Part shown: positions 36,238-46,904 of the stretch, piece by piece
Layout: every line of letters begins with the position of its first letter
Numbering within the stretch: the first letter of the stretch is position 1
Source of the DNA: Zygaena filipendulae
Lineage: Eukaryota; Arthropoda; Insecta; Lepidoptera; Zygaenidae
Length of the DNA: 64,000 nucleotides
Assembly (NCBI GenBank): GCA_907165275.2
Contig: OU015675.1
Location: 203,501 to 267,500, forward strand
Direction of reading: 5' to 3'
Notes under the pieces: generated by a model
Seen by the model: only the letters and a program-made list of their open reading frames with translations
Told to the model about the DNA's origin: nothing
Databases searched by the model: none
Position numbers and translations under genes: made by a program

Positions 36238-36530
36238 TAATATAGATAATATGTAACACTTTTGTCTACGATATTACTTTTGTTCAGTTTTTTTGTCAGT
36301 AATATATATGTATTAGATAACACTTGTGTTTCCATTGTAACATCCGCCATTTTGTGTACCCAACTGTTTATCACAAAATGGCGGGATGTGTAATAATGTG
36401 TTCAGCTCAAGAAGTAAACCTAATCACGTTTGGCATTTTTTTTTTGTATAACCTTTAAACTACAGTAGGTATCACAATCATGCAATAAACTCATTGTCAG
36501 TTATATTCAGCTCAGTTTCGGGGAGCGTTT
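36238..36530 (+). repeat. 3' end of the Ty3/gypsy-like element, LTR unclear
   Basis: After the TAA stop the sequence is AT-rich. It then carries an inverted repeat (GCCATTTTGTG near 36350 and CACAAAATGGC near 36374) ending in a purine-leaning AAAATGGCGGGA followed by TGTGTAATAATG, which could be a polypurine tract and LTR start. A later AATAAAC and TTGTCAG (about 36483-36500) echo the order of motifs in the 5' segment, but overall similarity is weak. Either the 3' LTR is truncated or replaced, or the ends come from different families. Confidence 0.35.
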
Positions 36531-37034
36531 GTGAAAGTTTCTAAAAGTTAAATTCATTGATATTTGATACAATATAATATTTATGTAAATTATTTTTCTG
36601 ATTCGGTATAAGAAATATTTTAGAATGAGTTAGGTATTCAAAGTTCATCATACCTGATAGGGTGAAGAAAATATTTGTACTCGACGCGGGTAAAAACAGC
36701 GGCAATGGCTAGTATAATACATATATATACCTATAAATTATATTTAATGACTGTTACGAAATAAACACTTAACAATGATCAACAAATAAATCAATACTCC
36801 GCCCAAAACACTACCCAGTGTGTGCTAACTATAATTTATCTCTTATCGATCGACATTAAAGATCTACAACTTGTAGATCATGCATCCGGTTGTGAAACAG
36901 AAACAACTCTAATATCGATTTATCATTGGAGATCTAGCAACAAATTGATTCGATAATGAAATATAACTGCCTCTGTGATTACAAAATTGATTTAACACTT
37001 ATAGAGTGGTGCTGAGAATATGATGTCGGTTAAA

Positions 37035-37400
37035 AAAGGTTTTTAACCGACTTCCCAAAAAGGAGGAGGTTATCAATTCGTCTGAATGTTGTTTTTTTTT
37101 GGTATGTTTGTTACACGATTACTCGAAGACGGTTAGACCGATTTGGAAAATTCTTTTTTCGTTTGAAAGGGTATACTCCAACTTAGGTTCCATTGCCACC
37201 AAGTCGGGATCTGATGATGGGATCTTGGATAAATCGAGGGAACTCTTCAAAAATTATAGGCACACCTTTAGCAATTTGGGTATTTTTTATAGTAAATCAT
37301 TCATTTGCTTTCGAAAAGCAAAAAGAAGTGGAACTGATGACGAAGATCACAGATGGTCATCGGAACTAGAACTACCTACTCAATAATACCTAGGTATTTC
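37035..37400 (+). repeat. Family E interspersed repeat (ACCGACTTCC...GGAGGAGG)
   Basis: It begins TTTTAACCGACTTCCCAAAA followed by GGAGGAGGTTATCAATTCG, a start shared with 27738 and, reversed, with 52160-52190. The 95-codon frame at 37099-37386 lies inside the repeat and shows no domain I recognise. Confidence 0.55.
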
Positions 37401-37637
37401 ACAGGTTCCGATTCGTTAAATTTAATGTGTTTTCTAAACAATTTATGCTCGTCACAATGTATATGGTGAAGTGGAACTGATGGTAATGTACCAGGAGAAC
37501 TCCTCAAAAATTAACGTCCCTGCATCGGGAAAAGCAATATTTTGAAAAAGGTCATGAGCAGTTGACATTTATAGCCTATTGTAACTTAGATAAATAAATT
37601 GCAAACCAACACACTGAAAAGCGAGACATAAATAGAG

Positions 37638-38016
37638 TTTTAACAAAAAAATAAAAACCGACTTCCAAAAACACAAAACTAAAAAGCTAATAAAGCTATT
37701 CCGATTTAAACCAAAAGACAAAAATATACTTAATATTATTATTGGTTTGTGCTACTACTAAACGGTTTGAAGTCGGTGACAAGCCAAATATGGAGTAGAT
37801 ATGTAGATGGGCTAAGTCCACTCCCGCCACGAGCTCGTCGTGAGAAGAGCAACCCAAGTGGGCAGACACGCGGGCTTGGCACCGAATTCAAACCAATCAG
37901 TGGTAGCATAAACCAATAATAATATTACGTGTATTTTTGTCTTTTGGATTAAATCGATATTTTTGGTTTTTTAGTTTTATGTTTTTGGAAGTCGGTTTTT
38001 ATTTTTTTGTTAAAAT
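37638..38016. mobile_element. MITE with about 47-bp terminal inverted repeats
   Basis: The left arm (37638-37684) includes AATAAAAACCGACTTCCAAA. The right arm (37969-38016) is its reverse complement with about one mismatch. The 379-bp element is non-coding. Its inside recurs without arms at 27806-27962. The ACCGACTTCC core is shared with family E, so the two may be related. Confidence 0.8.
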
Positions 38017-39185
38017 TTTGTTTATATTCAATTCAAATTCAGTGATTCTTTAAACCTATAAATAATGGACCAGAGCAGATGACTAACTTTCTCACAAAAA
38101 CACATTTATAAAGAAAATAAGGCCAAGTTTTTCACCCTTATGCGTAATGAAATTATCAAAATTATAGCCAAGTCATTTCACAAATCTTTTTTTTTTGGCA
38201 AAGATTTCTTGTTGATAATTTAGGACATTTTTTTCTTGTGTATTGTAACTAAAAGAAAAATGTCGTCAAAAAGAAAAAAAGCGTAAAGATTGAAAAAGAT
38301 AATATTTGAAAAAGAAGAGAATTCAACCCCTTGGCTAGGGTATATATTTACTAATACAGTATATTATTTGTGCCTAGGGTGTAACACGGATCAAACCTTA
38401 CACCTAGTTATAGTAGCTACATTATATAGAATGTCTTTGAGTGGCTACATAATATTTTCAGAATAGTTTTTCCAATATTGTGTTCTTGACCAATTTTGAA
38501 GAATACTTAAAAACAAATGAAATCTAGATTCTAGGTATTATTATGATTATAGGTAGATACTAGGTATTATTATGGAGAGGTCATCTTGGAAGCTGAACAG
38601 ATCCTAAAAATTCTTTCACTGGTTGGAAGTCACAATATCCATGACTATCGGATAATTGTTAGAGCTCCCCGGGGTGTCCTGAAACACACGCGGTTGAAAC
38701 TACAGGGGAACAGCTAGGCAAAAGTTAGGTAATTGAAAAATAAGCAACGCCCTAGGTAAAACGAAATGACAAACAAGCGTCGTACCTCAGTCTAGCGCTA
38801 GCACGTATTTATTATTGAATTATGTGATGTGACGGCGTTTATAAATACATAATTTAGTGTGTATACTTAGCGAGTGGTGCTCGGAGCAAATTGAATTGGG
38901 CATGTGGGTCACACCGAGACGTGGAGTGTGGGCGATGTGTTGATCTAATTGTTTCTAGTATGCGGATGGCTTAGTTAATGTACGGGGGACTTTAACGACA
39001 AGCCAGAAAAAGCGGTGAAACATATAAAAATTTACACCATGTCTTACCATAACACTGTATAGAATCATAGCACACAGCTCTAATAGTCTATAGTGAACAT
39101 GCTCGCGGGATCAACCAGCCAAATTTCATCTTCATAGAATAAGTGTTTTTTTGAGATTTCATGACCTTTCTCTTTTATATGTACA

Positions 39186-39408
39186 CTAGCTGTCCCCCGT
39201 GGTTTTACCCACGGTAATTTCGGAGTTCCTGTGGGAATTTCGGGATAAAAGTAGGTACCTTATGTCACTCAAGACTACCGCAGCCTTGTAAAAGTGAAAG
39301 AATTTTCAAAATCGTTCAGGTCGATCCAGAGATTCTCTACAACGTCACAAACTCACCAACTGTAACAACTGTAACTGTAACTGCTCTTTAAATTATTAGT
39401 ATAGATAA
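39186..39408 (+). repeat. CCGCGG-type repeat, diverged full-length copy
   Basis: It begins ACTAGCTGTCCCCCGTGGTT, contains CGGAGTTCCTGTGGGAATTT and ends near AAATTATTAGTATAGATA. Confidence 0.7.
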
Positions 39409-39521
39409 GATGTTACGGTCAATGTGATAAATGCAGTGTGATATTGGTTTACTCCATAAATGAGATGCAAAGAACTCTACGTGTTAGGTTAGGTTTGTAG
39501 GTACTGCATCACAATATTGAG

Positions 39522-40240
39522 TCGAGCGAGTGCAGCGAGCGTGCCGCGGCAGCGGCTGGCGATGTGTCAAAGACAAATGGTTTATACAGGAATAGGAGCT
39601 CTGCTTGGTAAGAAATGTCGACTTTGTTACGAGATTAAAGTCGGTCCAGTGTTAACCTAGCCTCAACTACACCTAGCATGTCAAGGTGCTCTGCATTTTG
39701 TTTATGTGGTCGACCAGTAGGTATCATCAAAGTTAATTTGATAAATTTACCACTTTACTAAATACAAGGCGAGATATGTAAATAATAGTATGTTTATTGT
39801 AAGCTGTAGCACAACAATGAGTTTTAAAGGTTACTTTACAAGTATGAAACTTAACTAAGATCATTAGAAAAGAGAAATTTTTCCGACGGACAGCTAAAAC
39901 ACTAGGTAATTTCACCTAAAAGGTAGATACTACTTACTTAGGTACCTATTCTTCAATCGTGACTCTATATTTTGTAGAATTCGTCTGAATTGTTTTAATA
40001 CTATTGTAATAATAATCCTCCGCTAAACGTAAAATGTATTGATCTTTCCTAACGTTTTTTTTGTCACGAAATTTGTGCGCCAATGAACTTTCTATATGAT
40101 ATACATTTTTTATCACAAAATAAATTGTAAATGCGTTAATTGTAAATTGTCAAAAGATCATGAACCGTACAACACGAACACTGTCTTTGACGCATTGCCA
40201 GCCGCTGCCGCAGTACGCTCGCTACGCTTGCTCGCGCGTG
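39522..40240. repeat. Widely spaced inverted repeat of about 58 bp arms
   Basis: The left arm (39522-39581) contains GCGGCAGCGGCTGGC and GTCAAAGACA. The right arm (about 40180-40240) contains TGTCTTTGAC and GCCAGCCGCTGCCGC. The arms are GC-rich in AT-rich surroundings and separated by about 600 bp. It may be a foldback element or two opposed copies of one repeat. Confidence 0.6.
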
Positions 40241-40659
40241 CAAAAATAAAATAGTGCGTTAAATGCTTAGATTGTAAGCAGTATGTTACGGTTCACGCGC
40301 AATAGGTTATAATTTCACGGTATTTACAATTTTACGATGATATACATATGTATTTACAATATATTGATAACCTCTTTGGTGAATTTATGTACCTAATTTA
40401 GTGGACCGTGGACGACTTATAATAATCCGCTTAGTGGACGACTAGACATTTTGTTTTTCAAATTCTCTATTTCGCTACTTCTTGATTATTCAAATGGAAA
40501 TTTAAAATATTTGAGGTCGAAAAAAACAGCTAAACAGTTTTGTAGAAATAACGAAGTGTAAGCGGATGAAATAACTTGGCATTGGCGGAATTGTTGTGCT
40601 AAAGAAGTCTGAACTAAAGAAGTAAATTGAATTCCACATAGAAACTCATGAGAAAACGC

Positions 40660-40900
40660 GGCCCGTCGGAGATATCCAAAGATTGGTGTGACACTGGCAC
40701 ATCTCTCATTTCCCGTCGCTATTGAATGACGTCACATTGTTGAAGCCTTGCGAGAGGAAATCCGACATTTCCCTGCGCCTCTTCACCGACGGTTTCCGGT
40801 TAGAGGCTTATTTCCTCGTCTCAGTGAAAGCCTAACCAAATCCAGAGACAATATCGGTGATTGTGTTTATTTATTCCACGCCTAAACTCAATCATGAGTA
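40660..40900. promoter_or_regulatory. Candidate intronic regulatory block near Rx exon 1
   Basis: It lies about 0.75-1 kb downstream of exon 1 within intron 1. It is a repeat-free, moderately GC-rich stretch with GATATCCAAAGATTGG, AATGACGTCACATTG (CRE at 40729-40736) and GAGAGGAAATCCGACATTTC. It is listed because it stands out in composition and position; there is no functional evidence. Confidence 0.25.
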
Positions 40901-41621
40901 GGTAAGTTTAACAGGTATCGTGTTCGTGGAGTGCTCGTGAGAGGTTGCCAAGTCGCATTATTGAGTAGTATATAAAGACAACATAACAAATTTTATAGCT
41001 ATGATTTATGAGACTTCGAAAGAACTTATTATCCAGTCAAAGAAGTGAAATCTAATGAAAGCCAAGTCGATAAGTTTTTGGGTTACGAACTTGGTTCTCT
41101 TTTTACATTTATGTTTGTGGCCTGATTGCGCTTACTCCGTGCCTAAAGGCAATCATGTTTTCAAGTCTATAGAATGTGGCTTACGAATTTAGGTTGTAAA
41201 TAATTATGTTCTCATTATACCTATTACTTGTACGAGTAAATAAATCAAATTAAATCTAGTGGTTTGATATAGGTAATCAAAAAATATTGCTTTCTATTAC
41301 ATAGATTGGTATTTTCTAAACTACCTATTCCTCGATCCGTTACTAAAAGAAAAAATAATGAATTTTTTCTTACAAAATTCTTGTTGATTTAAAATAAGCT
41401 ACCATTAGGAAGTTAACTTTTCGAAGGTTTCCGAAATGTTTATTATTTTAAGAAAAGTTTTATATGCATCTCCAAATCTCCTTTGAAGTTTGTTTTGCAG
41501 CTTCTCTCCGATCATAAGAAATAACTTAGGAAACAAAAGCGGGCGTTTATGGATGCTGTTACGTTGCAATTCAATTGACGTAAAACAGAGTTTAAAAGTG
41601 TATTACTGCTGTACCACTCAC

Positions 41622-42030
41622 CGGCACTGTCGGCGGCGCCTGGCGACACGGGCACCGCCTCGCAATCTCTCTCCTCTCCCCTCTGCTCGAACTCACTCTG
41701 CACTCTAACTTGTCTGCCACCGTTCAAGCCTAGTATCGCGTCTATCGTATGCCTCGGGCCCGCGTTAACACTGGCGCCCACTTGAGTCAAGCCTAACCTA
41801 GACTTCACAGCGTCGAAACTCTGATTAAGGTGCATCTGTTGCGCATGGAAGAACATCCCCATGCGGTTCAACGTCTCCAAGTTCTGCTGGTGCTGCGTCA
41901 GCGTCAACGATTGGTCGGTGACGTTGATCGACGAACTGGAGTTGGGACTGCTCATTTGGGAGCGCGGACTGTTCGTCTCCGAACGGTCCGGCGTTCGGTT
42001 GCCGTAGAACCGGTCGTCGGGGACGTCCAT
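41622..42030 (-). CDS. Rx: Rx (retinal homeobox) exon 1, 5' coding exon with octapeptide
   Basis: This is the first coding exon of a paired-like homeobox transcription factor, read right to left. From the chosen ATG (42030-42028) it encodes 136 residues plus one base. Visible features are MDVPDDRFYGNRTPDR at the start, a Ser/Pro/Asn-rich stretch at about residues 20-35, a Gln/Met/Leu-rich segment at about 44-70, and the octapeptide HTIDAILGL at 94-102. That motif is the eh1-like repression motif characteristic of Rx proteins. The exon ends with ...GCC G and a strong donor, G|GTGAGT (GT at 41621-41620). The frame stays open 54 codons upstream to an ATG at 42192 preceded directly by TGA, but that ATG has a poor context (TGA ATG C). 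The 42030 ATG has ACG ATG G (A at -3, G at +4), so I prefer it. The phase-1 end fits exon 2 exactly. In Drosophila, Rx is needed for brain and clypeolabrum development; a nuclear DNA-binding role is expected here. Confidence 0.88.
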
Positions 42031-42879
42031 CGTGTGCGAGGGCGCGGGAGCGACTGGCGCGCCGGCAGGAGCGAGCCGCGCGCGGGCCCGAGGGGGCGGA
42101 GCCTTTAGCTTAGTGGAGGGGGGAATTGCCCATTGAAAGTGCGAAATTTGGGGTCGCGAAGTGATTTTGTTTGGCAAGAAACGTATTAGCATTCACCCCC
42201 AGGAGTTTCTTTGGACGTCGCCCGAGTGAACGGTGACTGGTTGAATAGTTCTTTTTTTTCTTCGACGGTTTGATTGGGGCGATTGTGCTGGGTGTTGGAG
42301 TCGCGACGGGCAGTTCTTGGCTCCCCCTGGGATATTGAACTTGTTAGCTGCATAAATTCAATCTAAAACGGTTTCAGACTCCTCGAAATTTTCTTACAAT
42401 GACGTGACGTTATCTGGGAAATTGGATTGGCTTTTTTTTTACTACCAGTAAAACTATAAGCTTGATATTATTAACATAATTTTATTGATACCATTAAGAA
42501 ATATTAGAACTATTCAGATCTTTAACAATGTTACAAGAGATAATATAATTTTATGTACTTATAAATGTATCACCAAAGTCTATTACAAGAAAACGTAAGA
42601 GAAATATCGGACATTCGCTTGTTAGGCAGGAACGCAAAATTAACCGAATTGAGTAACTAAACAATAACAGTTTTCCCAACTGACCATTTTGACTATAACC
42701 AAAAGGTTTAAAAGTTTACTTTTCTAAACAATGTTATAATCTAAATAGAAGACAACTAAGTTCAAATTTCAATGAATGAATCGAGATCGTAGGTCGTGAT
42801 GAAATGTGTCATTGTTGCATCAATATTACTCTATCCTTTACGTGTCGATCGCTGTCTCGCTCTCTCTCATCTCGGGTGT

Positions 42880-42960
42880 AGCGACGGTTGCTAGGGGGCG
42901 GTGCGGCGGTGACGTCACGCGGCCCGTCAGCCAATCGCGGCGGAGATATGGTTGTTTTCT
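42880..42960. promoter_or_regulatory. GC-rich promoter-like island upstream of Rx
   Basis: About 0.9 kb upstream of the Rx start codon is a compact island. It has an X-box-like GTTGCTAGGG (42887), a GC box GGGGGCGG (42894), a full CRE TGACGTCA (42910-42917) and CCAAT (42931-42935). It stands out from AT-rich flanks, and the motifs lie in the order and spacing of a proximal promoter. It may drive Rx on the minus strand or a divergent transcript; no start site can be assigned by eye. Confidence 0.45.
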
Positions 42961-43631
42961 TTTTTTGCAGCGACTTCTTTTGTCGGCGCGTTTCTTTTGT
43001 CCGCCAGCCAGTGATTGTTAGCAGGCGGCTGTTAGAGAGTTAACTCTGAGAATAACAAGCTACTTACCGACGCTTCTGCGACGGGATAAGCTGATTATTT
43101 TGTGTCACTACATTTTGAAGTTTTATTATTGCTTACTTCTGTATGGACGTAGGTAACAATAGAATTTATTTTAATCATACAAATATTGCTTGGCTTGACA
43201 TTTTAGTTTTTAAAGATATCTACCAAAAATGATAATTACAATTTTATTTTATTCAAAGGAGATTTCTCTACAATTAACACCCAATACTTGCACGGACTTA
43301 GACAAAAAAGGAAACAACTTGAATGAGTCAAAGTATCCATGACCATTGACAATTAGGTAATAACTTTTCTAATTTATCCGTATTAAAATTTTCCCAAAGT
43401 CAACATATTTTCGGAAAATAAGTAGGAGATTATTTTTTGAAAACTTCGAAAAAAATTCGAAATTTCGACTTAGATCTCTTTTCCACATTACTGAACAATC
43501 TACCTATGTAGGAATTACCTAATATCGATAGGCATACATGGAACACAATAAAAAAATCTTAATAACAAGACCTATACTCTATAGGTATTACAATAAATTG
43601 CCATAATATAATTAATATCATTAACAATATG

Positions 43632-43708
43632 GCCCCTTAATACCACAGAGTAAAGAAAAGGGAAGACCTTTAAAGGTCTCTCTTTCTTTACTCTGTGGTG
43701 GTAAGGGC
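43632..43708. repeat. Loopless foldback, arms about 38 bp
   Basis: CCACAGAGTAAAGAAA on the left is mirrored by TTTCTTTACTCTGTGG on the right around a central CCTTTAAAGG. The outermost GCCCCTTA / TAAGGGC also pair. It could be a tiny MITE or a hairpin RNA source. Confidence 0.7.
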
Positions 43709-44080
43709 AATGCATTTGTTTCACTGCTTGCAGGACTAATGTCAATTATTGTGATTGCATATTCCAGGTTACTCGTTGCATATTTAACGTGGTTTGTGAC
43801 AATTAAACGCCAAACCTCTCCCGGCGATTGGCTGCAGCCTGCACGCGAACACACGGCTCCATCGATCGCAAACTAATTTATTTAGTGGCGCATTCAATCC
43901 ATTAAAATGGCACTTCATCGCAATTGGTCATTATATTGTGATTATTAGGTACTCGATGTATTTAACATTGTAATTTTCTCGAAGCTTTGTTTTAGCGCTA
44001 ATCCATTTTTTGATATTAATAGAAACAAAACAGATATTTGCATATAGACACGATCCGAAGGGAAGAAGGGGGGAGGGGAC

Positions 44081-44098
44081 ATGACCCCCCCCCCCCCC
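44081..44098. repeat. Poly-C run
   Basis: A run of about 15 C residues follows a GGGGGGAGGGG stretch on the same strand (44067-44080). This is a likely sequencing-error hotspot. Confidence 0.8.
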
Positions 44099-44147
44099 AA
44101 ACATATCTATATACAAATTGTGTGTATTTATTATTAATTTATTAGTA

Positions 44148-44233
44148 ACCCCCTCCAAAATTTCAGGCTGCGACCGAGTGACCCCCTCCAAAATTTCAGG
44201 CTGCGACCGAGTGACCCCCTACAAAATTTCAGG
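44148..44233 (+). repeat. 33-bp direct tandem repeat, 2.6 copies
   Basis: The unit begins ACCCCCTCCAAAATTTCAGG and continues CTGCGACCGAGTG, starting at 44148, 44181 and 44214 (the last is partial and slightly changed). Confidence 0.9.
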
Positions 44234-44459
44234 CCGACCTTACCTGTTTGTATAACCATTTCATTCATTTGGAAAGACAATATTTTCTTCATTGTTTCAA
44301 CATTGTTTTATGATAATTATAACAAAAATATATCACTATCAATTCTTATAATAACGCCATCTATTATGAGAAAAGTGAAACAACCAGCACCAACACAGCA
44401 TCCTAGGTGACCTAATGTTCATTCCCGACTCGACTGTGCCAAACTGACATCAAATAAAA

Positions 44460-44640
44460 CTCGCCGCCCGCCGTTAACGTGCCCGTAACGAGCCTCAATA
44501 TAATAACAAGTCGTTAATTGCGAATTCATCGTTAAATTAAGCGGGTTTACGTTCTAGATTGATTGGGTTTGAGCGGGGGGAGGGTGCGGGGCCGGAGGGG
44601 AGGGGCGGCCGGTCCGCGTACAACAATTTGCTGATAGTGA
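44460..44640. promoter_or_regulatory. GC/G-run island with GTCGTTAATTGCG
   Basis: CAAGTCGTTAATTGCGAATT and CGTTAAATTAAGCGGG precede GAGCGGGGGGAGGGTGCGGG. The arrangement repeats that of 14415-14560. It is a candidate conserved regulatory element and G-quadruplex former in the Rx 5' flank. Confidence 0.35.
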
Positions 44641-45589
44641 TGTAGTGTGTCTCGCGGTAAGTCGATGTCGATGAAGTTACGTATCTACTATAAAATTGAC
44701 ATATTATATGAGAAATATTATAAAATTGACGAATTTATTGACCGTAAGATTTAACATGACATAAACTATTCCAAACAGATTATTTTATTTTTATTTTTAT
44801 TATTTTTTTTATTAATATTCTACTATTGAATTATTTGACATTAAAATTTTATAACAATTAAACCTGACAAAATAGAAATTATGTATTTTGCTTATAAGTG
44901 GCAACATTTTAACACAGGTCTGGCTTGCTTCCCACTCCTAGCTGTACCTACCTACTTATTTGTATTGTCATACTGTCATGTATCTAGGTTCTGTAAATGT
45001 TTGAAATTTTTGTTTTTAATGTTTGTATGTCTAAATGGACAGGTCACAGTGGGATGACATACCTTGTATTAATACCAAACATATTATAATTATACCTGTG
45101 ATCACAAACTGCAATAAATATATAAATTAATAAATATTATCTAGTACGTAAATCAAACGATTATGACCCGCGTACCTACCTGCCACGGTTCACAATGAGT
45201 TCATTGTTGGGACCACAGAGAAAATATACAGTAGGTACCTAATTTATTACCTAACTAGAGAAGCAATCGCGCTACATTTGCAATGAATTCATGAGCACTC
45301 TTGTAACTATTAGCCGCTTGTATCAAGTTTCCAGTTAGGTTCCTCTTCCTCTTACTGCCACCCACGCCTGCATGCTTTCCTGGCTCTATGCAACAACTTT
45401 CCTATAAGGGACAGAAATTTTATCCATTGTTAATTTGACTATAACCATTGTAAATCGACTTTACGTGTGTGATGTTATAACGGATGTAATTTCGATTTAA
45501 GGTTTATAATAACACTGTTAATAAGTCTATGATTTAAGAGTATAGGCAGGTATTATTGAATACTAACTGCCTTGCGTGATAATTGCGAA

Positions 45590-45645
45590 AAATGGCGTGA
45601 CGCGGTACACATACCGCGTACCTCTTAATTACACGCCATTTTGAA
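45590..45645. other. Nested small hairpins
   Basis: The outer arms AAAATGGCGTG / CACGCCATTTT enclose an inner hairpin CGCGGTA / TACCGCG. It may be a foldback remnant. Confidence 0.4.
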
Positions 45646-45759
45646 GCTAATGCTCTTATTTTCTGTCTGTATCCGTAAAACATATCGTTGTATCGATATC
45701 ATTTATATTACTTATTATATTTATGTCGATATCATTCATACCATTAGCGCTGTTCGCAT

Positions 45760-45920
45760 CCCTACATGCGAGGCAGTTGACAGCGGCCCGTAATTGTTGA
45801 ATGAGGCAGCATTAAAGCGGCAATTAACCAACATTGATTGGTTTTGAAACACCCCCTCCCCCACTTCCCCCGCGCATCTGTAGCCGGCCGGGGGCGGGGG
45901 GGTGCGGGGAGCGGGATGAG
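45760..45920. promoter_or_regulatory. Candidate regulatory island: AATTAACC sites plus G run
   Basis: Sequence with GGCAATTAACCAACATTGAT and a CCAAT box on the reverse strand (GATTGGTTTTG) is followed by a C-rich tract and GGGGGCGGGGGGGTGCGGGG at 45889-45908. It is free of repeats. Confidence 0.3.
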
Positions 45921-46049
45921 CAGGGAACGGGATATTTCTGAGTCAAAGGGCAAGCGTCACAAAGTTTATATGGGTTATTCTGCATGATTTCAATAATAAT
46001 ATTGTATGTTTAGCAGGTACTGATAATCTTATATTCTCTTAATTCTAAT

Positions 46050-46308
46050 ATATATAAATCACGTGTCACGTTGTTTGTCCGCGATGGACTCCAAAACTAC
46101 TGAACGGATTTTGATAAAATTTTGTAACCGTTTATAATATGGTCCAACTTAAAAGAGTTAAAACAACTTAGTTTTTATCCCGGAATTCCCGCGGGAACTC
46201 TGGCACAAATGCGGGGAACAGCTATCCACCGTAAACTACAGCACTTTTTTCCCGGAATTCCCGCGGGAACTCTGAAATTACCGCGGATGAAATCGCGGGG
46301 GACAGCTA
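46050..46308 (-). repeat. CCGCGG-type repeat, sub-family 2, with internal duplication
   Basis: It starts TATATAAATCACGTGTCACG and ends CGCGGGGGACAGCTAGTAAT. The block CGGAATTCCCGCGGGAACTC occurs twice (46181 and 46255), so two copies or a partial tandem duplication are joined. Confidence 0.75.
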
Positions 46309-46422
46309 GTAATAATAATATAATTCTTGGACATTATGACACAGCGCCACAAACAAAGCAGAGCTTATACTACACACCATAGTTATGAATATGTCGACGT
46401 GACGGCAGTTTTTTGACTAAAA

Positions 46423-46557
46423 GGGCAGTGGGTGCGTTCGGATCACGAGCCGAAAAGCGTAGGTTCAAATTCCAACAATGAGCTTGAGCTGTCGGTGGAG
46501 GGAAATGTCGTGAGGAAACCATAGCCAAGCACTTATCGGTGTGTTCCGGCAGCTTCA
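46423..46557 (+). repeat. tRNA-derived SINE-like repeat
   Basis: GTAGGTTCAAATTCCAACAA resembles a pol III B box, preceded by an A-box-like GCAGTGGGTGCGTTCGG. It is followed by GGTGGAGGGAAATGTCGTGA and GGAAACC, a body motif common in lepidopteran SINEs. No clear poly-A or target duplication was seen. Confidence 0.5.
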
Positions 46558-46904
46558 CTTAAGAACCAGTTCCTATTCCAGGCTAGGTGTGTTTACATTC
46601 TTCGACCACACCGTCACTAAACTTCCAGTGAGTTATGGTCAACAAGAAACCATAAAAACGAGGGATTGCATACGAACATTCTACGAAGGAAGTCCACGAA
46701 GCAATCCCGAACTGCCCCTATCCTTAACATCGATGTTCAGGCTAGTTTGGTAATGCATCCTTTCTTTTTTCCTGCATCTTTTAACTGTAGCTTCATATTT
46801 CAGTTCGGGCACCAGACAGACGACGGTTAAATCTCAACTCCACAACTTACTTATTTCGTACTTAGTAGCTCATCCGTTGAATTCCTAAGTAGGTATATTG
46901 TATA

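Larger units (their letters stand above)
21880..41621 (-). other. Rx: Rx intron 1 (about 19.7 kb)
   Basis: This interval lies between the GTGAGT donor of exon 1 and the TTTCTCAG acceptor of exon 2. The exons join as GCC G + GC GAA, giving Ala-Gly-Glu without a frameshift, so no further coding exon is needed between them. The intron contains the Ty3/gypsy-like element (antisense to Rx), many CCGCGG-type repeats, several foldback elements and a few candidate regulatory islands. Its exact extent is inferred from splice-site consensus and phase; transcript data would settle it. Confidence 0.8.

Noticed and set aside
37099..37386. 95-codon plus-strand frame
   Set aside because: It lies inside a family E interspersed repeat and shows no domain.
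41830..42108. 92-codon plus-strand frame over Rx exon 1
   Set aside because: It is the antisense shadow of the octapeptide exon and has no domain.
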